64,000 nucleotides of DNA from Sclerodactyla briareus. Its lineage: Eukaryota > Echinodermata > Holothuroidea > Dendrochirotida > Sclerodactylidae. Below the pieces are notes generated by a model that searched no databases, had not been told where the DNA came from, and saw nothing but the letters and a program-made list of their open reading frames with translations. The stretch is taken from NCBI GenBank assembly GCA_026419785.1, contig JAODTK010005645.1, positions 1 to 64,000 of the forward strand. Direction: 5' to 3'. A program made the position numbers and the translations under genes. How positions within the stretch are numbered: the stretch's first letter is position 1; each line of letters opens with the position of its first letter. Positions 12,766-24,200 of the stretch are shown here, piece after piece.

Positions 12766-12935
12766 TCAGGAAGTGTCGTTTCCGGCCATCTGGAAACCGA
12801 CAAAATTTTGGTGCACAATGCGCGCCAACTAATGGTGGCGCTCCGCTTGGACACACATCAATTCATCAAAGTTTGGTCTGCGTACCCCCCCCGTCCTAAA
12901 TTTAGGCTCCGCCGCCCATGATTGGGTTATACAAA
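12766..12935 (+). repeat. Dispersed repeat R1, copy 3
   Basis: It starts with AGGAAGTGTCGTTTCCGGCC, a near match to copy 2. It continues through CGCGCCAACTAATGGTGGCG and a short C run, and ends in TCCGCCGCCCATGATTG. It lies immediately before the truncated 5' edge of the reverse transcriptase fragment, so it may mark an insertion point there. Confidence 0.6.
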
Positions 12936-12954
12936 TTAATGCTCACTCACAACA

Positions 12955-13140
12955 TTCTTTTTGCTTAATCAGTATGGCTTTCGATGAGAATCCTCACCAA
13001 CATGGCTGTCTGAGAGTAATAGGGCAAAAATGCTGCTATTTTATTATTACTCAGGAAGCCTTCGAGACTATTGATCACAATATTATATGGATACGGTATT
13101 ATATCCCCGGGACACTGTAGTGTACAGGGGGGATCATGTT
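12955..13140 (+). mobile_element. Non-LTR retrotransposon reverse transcriptase, 5' fragment
   Basis: Despite frameshifts, three reverse transcriptase blocks are readable in order: NQYGFR (12967-12984), TNMAV (12996-13010) and AFETIDHNII (13058-13087). The last corresponds to the conserved AFDTIDHxxL of motif A in CR1/Jockey-type elements. An in-frame TGA follows NQYGFR, and the frame must shift to keep the homology, so it is broken. It lacks the endonuclease domain and the first polymerase motifs. The rest of the polymerase resumes at about 14.66 kb beyond a tandem-repeat block. The enzyme family copies the element RNA into DNA at the target site; this copy cannot encode a working protein as read. 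Confidence 0.6.
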
Positions 13141-13169
13141 TTGGCTGCACGTCGTCATGACTTGCTCGG

Positions 13170-14345
13170 TCTCCGTCTCCGCCACCGCCGCGCCGCCGCG
13201 TTTTCGTTAGCGCTATAGCTCTTCAACGCATTGTTCGATTTATCGAAATTTGGACCCATGTGTCATGAATGATCTCGGACAAGTTCGAAAGTGGGCGTCG
13301 CCACACGACTCTGACGGCGGCCAGCCCCATTTGGATTTTCGATGAACGCATTTTATTCGCAGTTACCGCTCTACCCTCTCCAACGCAGTGTCCGATTTTT
13401 GAAATTGGAACCCCCCCATGTTTCCCGTGTCATGTGAAAATCTTGTTCGAAGGTCGAAGTGGGCTGTGGCCACACCATTCAATGGCGGCCATCTTGGATT
13501 TTTTAACGAACTGACTTTTTGGCAGATAGATAGCGAACAGTTTCAGAACATGAGCGATCGTTTTGGGACCAACTTTGTTTTCGCCCCATGAACCCCACAT
13601 GGCGCCATTTGATTTTTTAGCAAAAACTAATCTTCATCAATGACTTGCAACTTGGTGGACATGTCGGCCATGAAGCAAAACTCTGATGATTTCGGAAAGT
13701 GGGAGTGGCCACACCCCTCCAACAGCGGCCATCTTGGATTTTCGACGAACTGACTTTTTTTTGGAGATATGCACGTTTCGGAACATGGCGATCGTTTTTG
13801 ACCAACGTTCAGTTCGGCCCATTGGACCCCACATGGTTGCCATTTTGAATTTGTTCGCAAAAATAACGCTTATCGATCGACTGAAACTTGGTGGACAGGT
13901 CCGCCATGAAGAAATCTCTGATGAGTTCAAAAGTGGTCGTGGCAACCCCTCCAAGAGGCCAACGTGGATTTTTTGACAAACTGACTTTTTGCAGATAGTC
14001 CGTTTCGGAACACGGCGATCGTTTGGGACCCCTTTAATTTTCGCTCATTGGACCCCACATGCAGCCATTTTTTTTTTTTTTGCAAAAAATAACGCTTTAA
14101 CGATTGACTTTGAAACGTGGTGTACAGATCAGCCATGAAGGAATCTTAGGAACGAATTTGAAAGTGGGCGTGGCCACATCCCTCCACCGGCCGGCCATCG
14201 GATTTTTTGGACGAAACTGACTTTTGCGCAGATTTGCGCGTTTCGGAAACATGGTGATCGTTTGGGACCCACTTTAGTGTCGCTCATTGGAACACACACG
14301 GCAGTCATTTTATTTTTTCCGCAAAACTAGCGCTTCATCCGATCA
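13170..14345 (+). repeat. Tandem array, unit about 235 bp
   Basis: Five unit starts are marked by versions of AAAGTGGGCGTGGCCACA at about 13287, 13456, 13694, 13929 and 14160. Spacing is 169, 238, 235 and 231 bases, so the first unit is short. Each unit then contains a GGCCATCTTGGATTTT block, GACGAACTGACTTTTTGCAG, a CGATCGTTTTGGGACC block, CATTGGACCCCACATGG and AACTTGGTGGACA. Units differ by many small indels. A CCG-rich leader lies at 13170-13200. The array sits between the two halves of the reverse transcriptase. Confidence 0.8.
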
Positions 14346-14645
14346 TTTGAAACATATGCGATTTTACAAACTTTGTCAGATTTGAACGAAACCTTTGCGT
14401 GATGGGGGATACATTTGTCCTCACGAAGTTAGAAGTAATTTCAATGCCATCGTGGTCAAATTGCATAAATCATGTGACCATTAACTTCCATGGTTGCAAC
14501 GAAACTTGGTGGGATTGGGGATACATTTTTTCCTCACGAAGTTGAATCATTTCAAGCCATCGTTGGTCCCAAATTTGCATAAATCTGTGTCCCTTACTTC
14601 CATGGCTTGCACCGAACTTTGTGGATGAGTTCTCTTGGTTTCCCT
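14346..14645 (+). repeat. Second tandem array, unit about 113 bp
   Basis: Two units and part of a third begin near 14376, 14492 and 14602. They share AACGAAAC followed by GGGGATACAT, TCCTCACGAAGTT, a GCCATCGTGGTC block and TTGCATAAATC. It directly follows the 235-bp array, so the two are probably parts of one composite satellite or of an element with internal repeats. Confidence 0.7.
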
Positions 14646-14659
14646 GAGCAAAAATACGG

Positions 14660-15830
14660 GGGTCTTGTATGGGTGCTAGATACTCTTCCAATGAATTGCG
14701 CAAAAGGCGGGATATACCACGTGGGCGGTTTACCGCCTACACATATCTCGTGTCGCGTATGGTGGTTTTCGAAAGACTGTCCGCGCAATGGTTGGTCAAG
14801 CTACTTTTGAAAAAGCGTCATCAAATGCCTATATATGAAAAACTTCATCTGCCATGTTGACTAACAATATCGGTGTACCACAGGGTCAATTTAAGGACCA
14901 CTGTTTTTTCTTCATCCTATACAACAATGATATATATCATTATGTACAGATTTTAATGGGATGTTCATCTAGACAATCCATACTCAGGTTTTGAAGATGA
15001 CCCTACAGTAAGTTATCAGAAGTAAAATCTAAAAGGACTACTTCTAGAGATGCCACCGTTGGGATGTGGATGGTTATATTGTTGGGGATTTTTTTTGTCT
15101 CAGATAGAATAGATTGTTTTAAAATATATTAAATTCAAAATATGACGAAAAAAGTGAATACTAGTTGGGATTTCATTCAGATGAAAGGAATACCATCACT
15201 TGCCATCCAACAACGTAACGAATAATGTGTTTACTATCGAGGAACATTTAAATATAGCCAGTAGCAGACTGCAAATATCACTGTATATATGAAATATCAG
15301 AATAAAGGGTATCATTAAATCATTAACAAATTATTATACTCATAGAGATATATTTGACTTTATATGATACACTAGTGCTACCGATTGAAAACTATGTCTT
15401 CTCGTCAGGCAGTTTTTTTTGTTTGCGAGTTAGGTCTGTTTCTCAAATCATTGTATGAACTACAGAACGGATGATACTAATATTTCTAACGACAGTGTTC
15501 AGTATAATACAAACTCCTTTCTCCGTGAACTTGGGAACTCCTCAGGATCTCTGACATGTATGGCGGTCAGCTAGAGCTATGGATGTTCAGTTGCATCTGC
15601 CATCTGCCCAGTGTGTTCGATAAAACTTTATTGTACTAAGTGATCGTTCAATAATTTAAATACACGAAATAGACATCCGTTGATAAACCCGTATTCAAGA
15701 ACTGTCCGGAATAAAAATTAATCCGTTAACTTATGGAATTCTCTGAATCAATATTTCAAACGGAGAAGAAGTGTAAATTTGTTCAAAAGACTGTTTAAAA
15801 TGCTCCTGCTGCAATGTGCCCGAACCCTCC
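14660..15830 (+). mobile_element. Non-LTR retrotransposon reverse transcriptase, 3' fragment
   Basis: The readable blocks follow canonical order. GVPQG (14872-14886) is the family's GVPQGS motif B, followed by a frameshifted LGPLFF-like stretch. A DDPTV at 14996-15010 occupies the place of the catalytic YADD motif, with both aspartates present. The C-terminal region reads NNLNTRN then INPYSRTVRN (about 15650-15712), WNSLNQYFK (15734-15760) and LFKRLFK (15779-15799). That order matches the N-Y-N-T-R, W-N-x-L-P and FK-K-L-L-K tail typical of CR1/Jockey-like ORF2 proteins. Several stops and frameshifts make it a pseudogene. AT-rich sequence to about 16.15 kb may be its 3' tail. Confidence 0.7.
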
Positions 15831-16714
15831 AAAATATGCATTAACAACGTATCAGGATGTAAAGAATATTGCTTCCTTGAGCTTCTCCGTATCTTTGTAC
15901 CTCGGCTACCGGTATTTCTTGTAATCCTAAACCCTTCTGTTCTTGAGCTCCAACTCCACCCTCCATCCACGGGAGGAAAAATCATGGCAACGGGGTCTTA
16001 TTGCGAAGTCGTACTATTTCCCTGGTCGTGGATAGGAATATTGTTATTATGTTGTATCGTTATTGAATATTCGTTCTTCAGTATAATTTATTGCGTAAGA
16101 TTATTGAGATGTATGTACGTTAATAAATTTGAAATCGCAGTACTCTCTAGCATATTGTATGGCATTTTTCAAAGGCGAGGAAAGGGGGGCTGGACGGCCA
16201 GCCACAATCCCCTCTAGCCCCGCAAAAAAATGTGGTGGGATGGGGACTAGATTCGCCCTCCAATTCGCAAGGCCGAAGCCCCCTTTTTCTATTTTTAAAT
16301 GAAATTATTTAATGTAACCACATTCATCGGCTTGGGATGATTGTTCTCAGTATTTCCTGACGTTCATCAGAAGTGATATCAGTGAGCATGGCTCGGTGGT
16401 ATCCACCACTATTTGATCGGCGGCGGGTTTTAATTTAATCGTACATATTTATATCAGGCAGTCCTAACATTGTTCGTGGATATTCAAGAAGACTCTTCTA
16501 GTGAGTCCAATAATAGTTTGGAGGGGTGACTGTGATGACACCATAGTATGTTCATGTTTATTATGGGAGAACATTGTACTTGCAGAAGGCGGGAAAGCGA
16601 CCCAAACCTCAAGGGAGGGAGTTAACGGTCATCTGTTCACGATACCTTTTGGCAGAAAAAACCATTGGAGCACAAAGTCATCCAGGCACGATGGAAACAA
16701 GAAAGTGTTCCCAA
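15831..16714. other. Retrotransposon 3' flank and unassigned sequence
   Basis: 15831-16150 is AT-rich and may be the 3' untranslated tail of the retrotransposon. The 133-codon frame across it (15816-16217) overlaps the ORF2 end in another frame and is not supported. 16170-16215 holds a G-rich to C-rich switch with a small hairpin (GGCTGGACGGCCAGCC). 16640-16714 resembles the internal direct repeat of the following unit and may be its truncated start. Confidence 0.35.
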
Positions 16715-19345
16715 GACAGAGTGGTTGTTTAGGTCTATGCTATAGTGCACCAATAGGATCGAAGTATCGAGAAAAGCAAAACACCCCTCCCCTTTATACC
16801 TCCCATAGCCCAATCCTCTAAAAAAAGACCAACTGCTCTTTGTCACAACACATTGTGACAGAAGAAACACAACATTTTGAGCATCAAAAGTTCCATCCAA
16901 GGCCAGGTGAAAACAGGCAATTGTTTCCAAAACAGAGTGGTTGTTTAGGTGGAGTATATTACACCAATTTGGCATCTAGAGGTAATAAGAAGAACAAACA
17001 TTTTCCAAAGGTGGTGGGGATCTCCCCTGGACCCTCCATATCCCTCATAAAAATTCACCCCTCCCCCCTAAAAAAATTCCCATCCTACGCCTTTGGCATT
17101 ATCTGAAAACAATATAAAAAAAAACGTGTTAATTGTGTGTTACACCATCTGTCAGTTTATATATTGCAAGAAGTGAAATCGCGCCAGTGTTCTCTAGAAA
17201 AATTTTCTTCATACCTCTCTTCTCATTGCACCAAGCTACCAAACAATCGAGCTTCGCCCTCTACAAAGAACTAACCTGAACTTCGGGACGTTTGCGTTTG
17301 GAGATTTATTTATTTATATTTAATTTCTTTAATCCATTATTCATTTTCTACCTAATTTTATTTGTCATTGTGAAGGTATATGGAAACATTTGCTATGCTT
17401 ATTAATATTGTGCAAACGTAATTATCCTTCAAATACAGAATCCATACTACATATTCCACTGGCATCACAAGTCACAAGGTCAACATCTTTGTCTTATGTC
17501 ACACAGATGCCCGTTACAATAAGGGAAATGCTTCTGTAAAGGTTATAGTGTCGAGTCTAATAATTCAGATACTTTGGAATAAATAAATCGAAAGAATGGC
17601 CAAAGTTACTACTGGTGAAGCGGAATCAACAGGTGAAAAATACGAATACTTTTCCGAAATATCCGATTTGGAATGACTAAATGAACTCTGGCACAATACT
17701 AGGCAGTCGTAATAATAACATAAGTATGTTTTATTGAAAACAATACATGCTTAATATTTCTTTATACCAAAATCTGGGCCCTTGAATGAACAGTTTGTTT
17801 ACATTCAGTCATTACAAAATCCGTGTTGTTTTCACTCTCTGACATCATTGAATTTGTTCGAATCCCAAAAAAAGTTAGAAATCAGTGAACGTCTCACTGG
17901 AAATATAGAAGTGTTCTAAAAATTGATTTATATTTGAATATTTCCCAATGCCAGGTTGAAACACCTGCTGCTCGGTGATTAACTCTCTCACCACTATGAA
18001 GCCAATCTCCAAACATCTGGAGAAAATGATAAATTGAATTTAGTTATGGGTTAATAGTTCATTAGTTCTGATCGTTTGAGGTCTAAAATTAGTCCCCGTT
18101 CGCTTGCGTGGCTGAGGGCGGAAGGCACCGGACCAGTCTTAAATGTCGCCTTTCACCAAATTCAAGGGAAAACTACAGTGTTTGAGTTACTTTGATACAA
18201 TTATAATTGACCATTATAATATTTAAATGATCGAAATCCTCAGACCCATCATCTCGAAATCCGTTGAAAAACAATGTCAAAGGCCGAATGTCAAAGAAAA
18301 AAGAAACACTTCTAATTATTTTCATCTAAGAAATTAAAATCAGACCTTATCATCCTTGGTGGCAAATTAATAAAAACATTCGATTATTCCGATTCCCTGA
18401 TATGCTGAACATTGTGAAAATCTCGAGGAGGCCAGATTAGTCGACAGCCGATAGAAATCCCATACCTTCGTGATAGTATCAAGTTCTCGCTTCTACATCG
18501 TTGCAAAATTCGAAACTACTTTTGGCAGTCTGGGGAGTTGTGAAAAGCAAAAAAAATATATATGTCGACAACATCCTATCCAGAATCAAGGAAAATCCTT
18601 TGTTGTATTTTGGCTTCCTGTCTGTAACATAGGCTTAAGTTGAAATCATCAGTTATTGCAATTCAATTATGATTGTGAAAATTATAAGCATAACGACTTA
18701 TTTTAGACCAATCATTCTCGAATCAGGTTAACTTCCCTAAATATCAAGGTGTGTTTTAACGTATTAGCCCCCACCACTTATCCCCAAATGTCAGGAACAC
18801 TTTAGGTACCAAATTGAAAGAAAAGCACTAGGCCAGAGCACCCTTGAATATAGTGAAAATCAACCAAAATTATTGGTGTTTCCAGGAATACTCCATAGTG
18901 GACGTTTCGCTTTTACTGTTTTTGACAATTTTTCAATTAGTTTTTTTTCATTTGAAGTGATCATTCGAATCAAATTGGCGAGGATACCATGAGACAAAAT
19001 CCAACACACATGAGAACAAACACACGTCACATACACAACATACAATATATAGGATACACACATAACATTTTCTAGTACCCTACATTGAATTCAGTCATGT
19101 ATCCAGACTATTGGGAGAGAGGCAAAATAAGGAACGCGCGCGTATCGGTTTCGTGCGATTGGCTGAGGAGGCAACCGAAAAGAGTGGCAAGAATAACATT
19201 ATTTTCGGCTCCTTATAGTTCAGAGGAGCAGCATTTGCCTAGATGAGTATTGTTGAAAAAATCCAGTCGCCTATAAGACTTAAAATGAAAATAAGGAAGA
19301 ACGTACCTTGATAACTACTCCACTTTACAACAAATACACGAATCC
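16715..19345 (+). repeat. Tandem duplication unit A (about 2.6 kb)
   Basis: It aligns end to end with 19346-22175. Shared landmarks in order include GTGGTTGTTTAGG at the start, CCTACGCCTTTGG (17084 / 19815), the 110-bp conserved block (17534 / 20270), TTTACATTCAGTCATTAC (17797 / 20536), AAACTACTTTTGGCAGTCTG (18512 / 21290) and ACACGAATCCAAGT at the end (19336 / 22161). The copies differ mostly by 1-10 base indels. Within unit A the first 250 bases contain a shorter direct repeat (GTGGTTGTTTAGG at 16720 and 16936). Confidence 0.9.
17596..17676 (+). CDS. Short open frame in the conserved block, copy A; possible first exon
   Basis: An ATG in a reasonable animal context (AAAGAATGG) opens 26 codons beginning MAKVTTGEAESTGEKY, ending at TGA 17674-17676. 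The first 16 codons and about 60 bases upstream are almost identical in copy B, while surrounding sequence has drifted by many indels. After that point the two frames diverge. A donor-like ACAG|GTGAAA falls at codons 12-13, so this could be a first coding exon with an intron following. The product is unknown. The conservation could instead come from local error correction or gene conversion. Confidence 0.25.
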   Translation: MAKVTTGEAESTGEKYEYFSEISDLE

Positions 19346-22175
19346 AAGTTGGTTGTTTAGGTATGCGATAGTGGCACCAATATGGATCTAAAGGTATCGA
19401 GAAAGAAAAGACCAAACAGACACCTCCCCCTTATAAACCCGTTCCCCATAGCCCAAATGTCCTCTACAAAAGGAAGATTAACCCACAACTGCTCTTTGTG
19501 CACACACCTTGACTGTGACGAGAAGAACAAAACACATCGTGACGCATCAAAGCTTATGCAGTCGCAAAGCCAGTGGCCGAGTAGAAGAAAATAGGCAATG
19601 TTTCCATAAACAGAAACGTGGCTGGATTTAGGAGGTGAGCTACGTACTGTGTACACCAATTTGCATCTAGAGGTACTATGAGAACAGAGAACATTTCCAA
19701 AAAGGTGGTGGGGATAACCCTTGGGACCCCCTTCCATATCCCTCATAAAAATTTGCACCCCCTCCCCACCTAACGCCCTCAATAGCGACGCCCCCATAAA
19801 AATTCCTCGCCTGTCCTACGCCTTTGGTAATGGTTTTGTACACATCACTGCTCAGCGGTTTATCATTATATTGCCACCAGAAGTGAAATCGCTGAAGGGT
19901 TTCTAGAATTGATGTGCAGTCCTACCTCTTTCTCATTGCACAAAGCTACCAAAACAATCGAGACTCAGGCCCGACATATATGAACAGAGGAGAAATGAAG
20001 TTCAGTGGACGTTTGCGGCATCTGGAGAAATTATATTTATGTTATCTTAATTTATATTAATCATTTATTCATTTATCTACTATAATTTTATTTGTCATTG
20101 TGAAGTTATTATGAAACATTTGCTCTGCTGATTTAATATTTTGGCCAAAACGTAATTATCCTCAAATACAGAAATCCCATAAGGTCTACATATTCATGCA
20201 TCACAAGGTCACAGGCACAGCAATCTTGGTGTGTATTGGTCACACAGAGACCGTAACACAAAGAAATTGCTGTAAAGGTTATAGTGTCGAGTCTAATAAT
20301 TCAGATACTTTGGAATAAATAATTCGAAGAATGGCCAAAGTTACTACTGGTGAAGCGGAATCAACAGGTGAAAAATACATAACTTTCCGAAATATCGATT
20401 TGGAATGCTAACATGAACTATTTGGCACAATACGAGGCCAAGTCGTAATATATAACATAAGTATGTGTTTTATTGAAACAAATACCTATGATAATATGTC
20501 TTATACCAAAATCTGGGCCTTGTTGAAACAGTTTGTTTACATTCAGTCATTACAAAATCCGTGTTGTTTTACACGCGTCTGGACATAAGTTCGAATTTTG
20601 TTCGAATCCCAAAAATAAATTAAAATAGTGAACGTCATCACTGGAATATAGAAGGTCTACAACATTGATTACTATTTGTACTATTTTCCCAATGCAAGGT
20701 GAAACCTGCTGCTCTGTGACTTTTAATTAACTTCTCTCACCAAATATGAAGCCAATCTCCAAACATCTGAGAAAATGTATAAATTGAAGTAGTTATGGTT
20801 GATAGTCCATTAGTTTCTGATCGTTTGAGGTTTTTTAATTAGTCCCCGTTCGCTGCGGGCCTGAGGGAGAAGGCACCCCGACCAGTCATAAATGTTGCAA
20901 TTTCACCAAACTTCAAGGAAAAAACTACGTGTTATGAGTTTTTACTTTGATACGATTATAATTGACCATATAATATTTTAAATGATCGAACTCCTTCAGG
21001 ACCAATCATCATCGAAATCCGTTGTTTTGAAGGTCAAAATGCCGAAGAATTGTCAACGAAACCATTCTAATTATGTTCCTCCTTAAGAATTAAATAAACC
21101 TTATAATCCTTGGTCGGGGCAAATTAAAATAAAAAACATGCATTATTTCCGCCATTCCCGATATGCTGAACCATTGTGAAACTCTTCAGGAGGCCAGATT
21201 TAGTCGAAAGGTTCGATAGAAAAGAAAGCCATACCTTCGTAGTATAATTATTTCAAGTTTCTCGCTTCTACAATCGTGCACAAAAATTCGAAACTACTTT
21301 TGGCAGTCTGGGGAGTTGGGAAAAATTGCAAAACAAATATATATTTGCCAACAATCGATAATCAAGATCCAAGATAAATTCCTGTTTTTGTATTGTGGCT
21401 TCCGTCTTGTAACATAGGCTATTTGAAATCAATCAGAGTTATTGCAATCATCAATTATTGACTAGTGAAAATTATAATCATAAAATGAATTAATCCTTTA
21501 GGACCAATCATTCTCGAAAATCCGTTTTTTTTATTTTTTAAAACCTCCCTAAATATCAAGACGTGTGTTTCAAAGGTATTAGCCCCAAAACTTCCTCACC
21601 AATGTCAGGAACACTTTAGTACAAATTGAAAGAAAAGCATAGTCCAAGCACTGGAATATTATAGTGAACATCAACCCAAAATTATTGGTTTTTCCAGAAT
21701 ACTCCACATAGTTGGAGATCTTCGCTTTAATGTGTTTTTTTGGACAAGTTATCAATAGTATTTTTGTTCAGTTGAATTGATCATCGAATTCAAAATATTG
21801 GCGAGATACCATGAGCAACATCCAACACACATGCGAACAACACACGCTCACATACAAAAACATACAATAAATATAGGAGACACACATAAACATTTCTAGT
21901 ACCTACATATTCAGGCATGTATCCAGGACTATGTTTTTTCCGTTCGGGAGAACAAAAAGGAACGAGCGTAGGTTCAGTGCGATGGCGGGGAGGTGCAACC
22001 GAAAAGAGTGGCAAGAATAACACTTAGGTGATTCGGCTCCTCAAGAGTTCAGAGAGAGCATTTGGCCAAGATGTATATTGTTGAAAAATCAAGTCGCTAT
22101 AAGACTAAAAGTGAAAATAAGGAAGAACTTACCTTGATAACTACTCCACTTACAACAAATACACGAATCCAAGTG
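19346..22175 (+). repeat. Tandem duplication unit B (about 2.8 kb)
   Basis: This is the second tandem copy of unit A in the same orientation, with the landmarks listed there. It is slightly longer through scattered small insertions. Both units end in TACACGAATCCAAG, and that string lies exactly at the A/B junction, as expected for head-to-tail duplication. Frames inside B, such as the 146-codon minus-strand frame at 19357-19797, are not open in A and are rejected as genes. Confidence 0.9.
20331..20411 (+). CDS. Short open frame in the conserved block, copy B
   Basis: This is the counterpart of 17596-17676. The first 16 codons are identical, then the frame reads ITFRNIDLEC to a TAA, because of small indels relative to A. 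It also has 26 codons. The difference after codon 16 suggests that only the upstream portion is constrained, if it is coding at all. Confidence 0.22.
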   Translation: MAKVTTGEAESTGEKYITFRNIDLEC

Positions 22176-23459
22176 GTTTTATATGGATTATGATGATTCG
22201 TTTGGAGGGAAGCGCGATATACCATGTCATTCAAACACGTGAGCTATGCGAAAGGAAACTCGAGCGTTGTGTGAAACTATTGCGGCACCAAACTTACATA
22301 TTAGGATTACCAACAGCCTGGCAGAGTTCATCGCTTACAAAACGTTAGTGAAGAACTCCCGTGTTTTTATTCATACATACGTGGCCCAATTGTACTGTGG
22401 CCGCCAAATGAAGCAGTTGAAATTGTTCTGCAGTAATTATTGAAACTATTTCCTTGAACAAAATAAGATGATTTTAGAGTTTCGAACAATTGTATCTTCT
22501 ATAGATGGGTGCGGGTTTTTTTTTGGTTTTTGTCTGAAATAATTACAGTGTGCGTAAATAGTGACTAACAAAAATTAGTTATCAATGTCTATTAGAACGG
22601 GTATAGGAATTTTTAAAAAATTCCGGTCATGTACGGACGTTTAGGTGGCGTGCTCAGCTGAGCATGCGCTATTGTAATTCTCAAATCATCAAATTCCCGG
22701 ATACATTTCCAAATTGGGTCCAAGCAATTCGCCACCAACTTTCTATACCAACACTTTTGACAGGAAGTTTGTCACAAAAAAATCCCGCGAAGAACTTCCG
22801 CTGTTTTCATTTATACTAGGTGGCCCCAACGTTACTGATGGCGCCAACAAAAATCCCGCGAAGACTCCGCTGTTTTCATTTTATTACATAGGTGGGCCCA
22901 ACGGTTACTGTGCCGCCAAATTAAAACAGTTGGTTGAAATGTTTCTTACTGAATTATTTTGAAAATATTCCTTGAACAAAATAATGAATATTTTTATTCT
23001 ATTCAAAACATTTGGTAATTTCTTCAATTAGATGGGTTTGAGGTTTTTTTCATTGGTACTGAACATGATATACTATACACTGTTAAATGTTAGCTTGGTT
23101 TATTCAGCTATTCACTTCGAGTCATCAAAAAAATTACGGCGGTCGAATAGAAAACTATCACAAAGTACTATCGTAATCCGCAGTGGGAAAATGTAAGAAT
23201 TTTCTCGAATTCCAGCATTTGTACGATATGGGGTAGCCGTTCTGCTGACCGTGCGTCTTGTAAATCTGCAATCATCAAAATTCCTATATTTTCAATTGAG
23301 TCTAACACCAATCTTGTCATTCCCATATGTGGTCAAATAGTAATTCCAAAAAGTTTATTAGAAGAATATCGGAATAGGATTTTTTAAATTTTCCAGCTTG
23401 TACTACATTAGGTGGCGTGTTCAGCTGAGCATTACGCCTGTGTAAATTCCTCTAATCTA

Positions 23460-23885
23460 TCAAAATGCCTGTAAATTCAAATTTTGAGGTCCATCACATT
23501 CGCCACCAAACATATACCAACAGCCTTGTGCGGTCGTGTGGTTGCCCGGGTCTTTTGTATTGGGCTTCGTTTGGGCCGACGGTCTCTTCCTTGGGGCTGG
23601 GGGTTTTTCCCTCCCTCCCCCCGCCCGGGCTAGGTGTTTTTTATTCTTTCCCGCTATCTTGTTACGTTCGTTTGAGCCTTTTCGAGACTCCGTCCGTTCC
23701 CCCTGACTCCGGGAGTGGGGTATGTTTTCCCTCACACCGGTCGACGGGATTTCTCCCTCCGTCCGACCTTCCAGCCTATCGCTTCCCGTTTGCACAGGGC
23801 CTTTTTCCACCTGGCAGCTATGGGTTTTTTTTTCCGTCGTTGACTTTGTGTGTGTGTTTTGTCCCCGCATCGTTTGGCTACCCAC
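23460..23885 (-). CDS. Basic low-complexity open frame in the GC-rich insert
   Basis: The frame has 141 codons on the minus strand from an ATG at 23883-23885. The product would be rich in Lys, Arg, Gly, Ser, Thr and Pro with no globular segment, resembling the disordered N-terminal part of a retroelement gag/ORF1 protein in composition only. Its last 20 or so codons run out of the insert into the host repeat, so any natural stop has been lost or the insert is truncated. The plus strand has a longer 182-codon frame over the same bases, rich in Pro, Phe, Ser and Cys, which I regard as the antisense shadow. No homology is recognised. Confidence 0.18.
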   Translation of the reverse strand: MGSQTMRGQNTHTKSTTEKKTHSCQVEKGPVQTGSDRLEGRTEGEIPSTGVRENIPHSRSQGERTESRKGSNERNKIAGKNKKHLARAGGGREKPPAPRKRPSAQTKPNTKDPGNHTTAQGCWYMFGGECDGPQNLNLQAF

Positions 23886-24200
23886 AGGCGCTCAAAGCGA
23901 TTTGGCACGTTGCAAGTGCCGTTGCCTCATTTGCATATCAAGTCATGCACCCTCACGTTTTTCTCAGCATTTCCTACGATGCCTTGGTGTGCCATAATTG
24001 TTGTGGTCTATAGTCCTATTTTATTCATATGTCGCCCGCTCATGCAGCTATAGCAGGGGTAGGAGCAAAAAAATTCTTTTCATGTCTGCATGACCTGTAG
24101 CCTTTTTGTTCCTCGCTTTCGATGAGCCCCTAAGCGGCCATCTTTAAATTGCGCTGGTCTGGGGCTTCTGCCCCCCTCCCCCCCCCCCCCCCCCCCCCCT
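23524..24200 (-). mobile_element. GC-rich insert inside the repeat array
   Basis: Composition changes abruptly here from AT-rich to GC- and CpG-rich. The insert replaces the middle of an array unit: sequence matching the unit stops at about 23523 and resumes at about 24201. On the minus strand it begins with a poly-G run (complement of C 24178-24199), then AAAGATGGCCGC (complement of 24134-24145), similar to a YY1 site seen near the 5' end of some retrotransposons, then the basic open frame. A 5' part of a retroelement oriented minus is the favoured reading, by inference. Confidence 0.4.
24178..24199. repeat. Poly-C run (22)
   Basis: An uninterrupted run of 22 C at the right edge of the GC-rich insert, exactly where the host repeat unit resumes. 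Confidence 0.85.

Noticed and set aside
23465..24013. 182-codon plus-strand open frame as a gene
   Set aside because: Its product is rich in Pro, Phe, Ser and Cys, it begins in the host repeat and it is antisense to the basic frame; openness follows from GC-rich composition.
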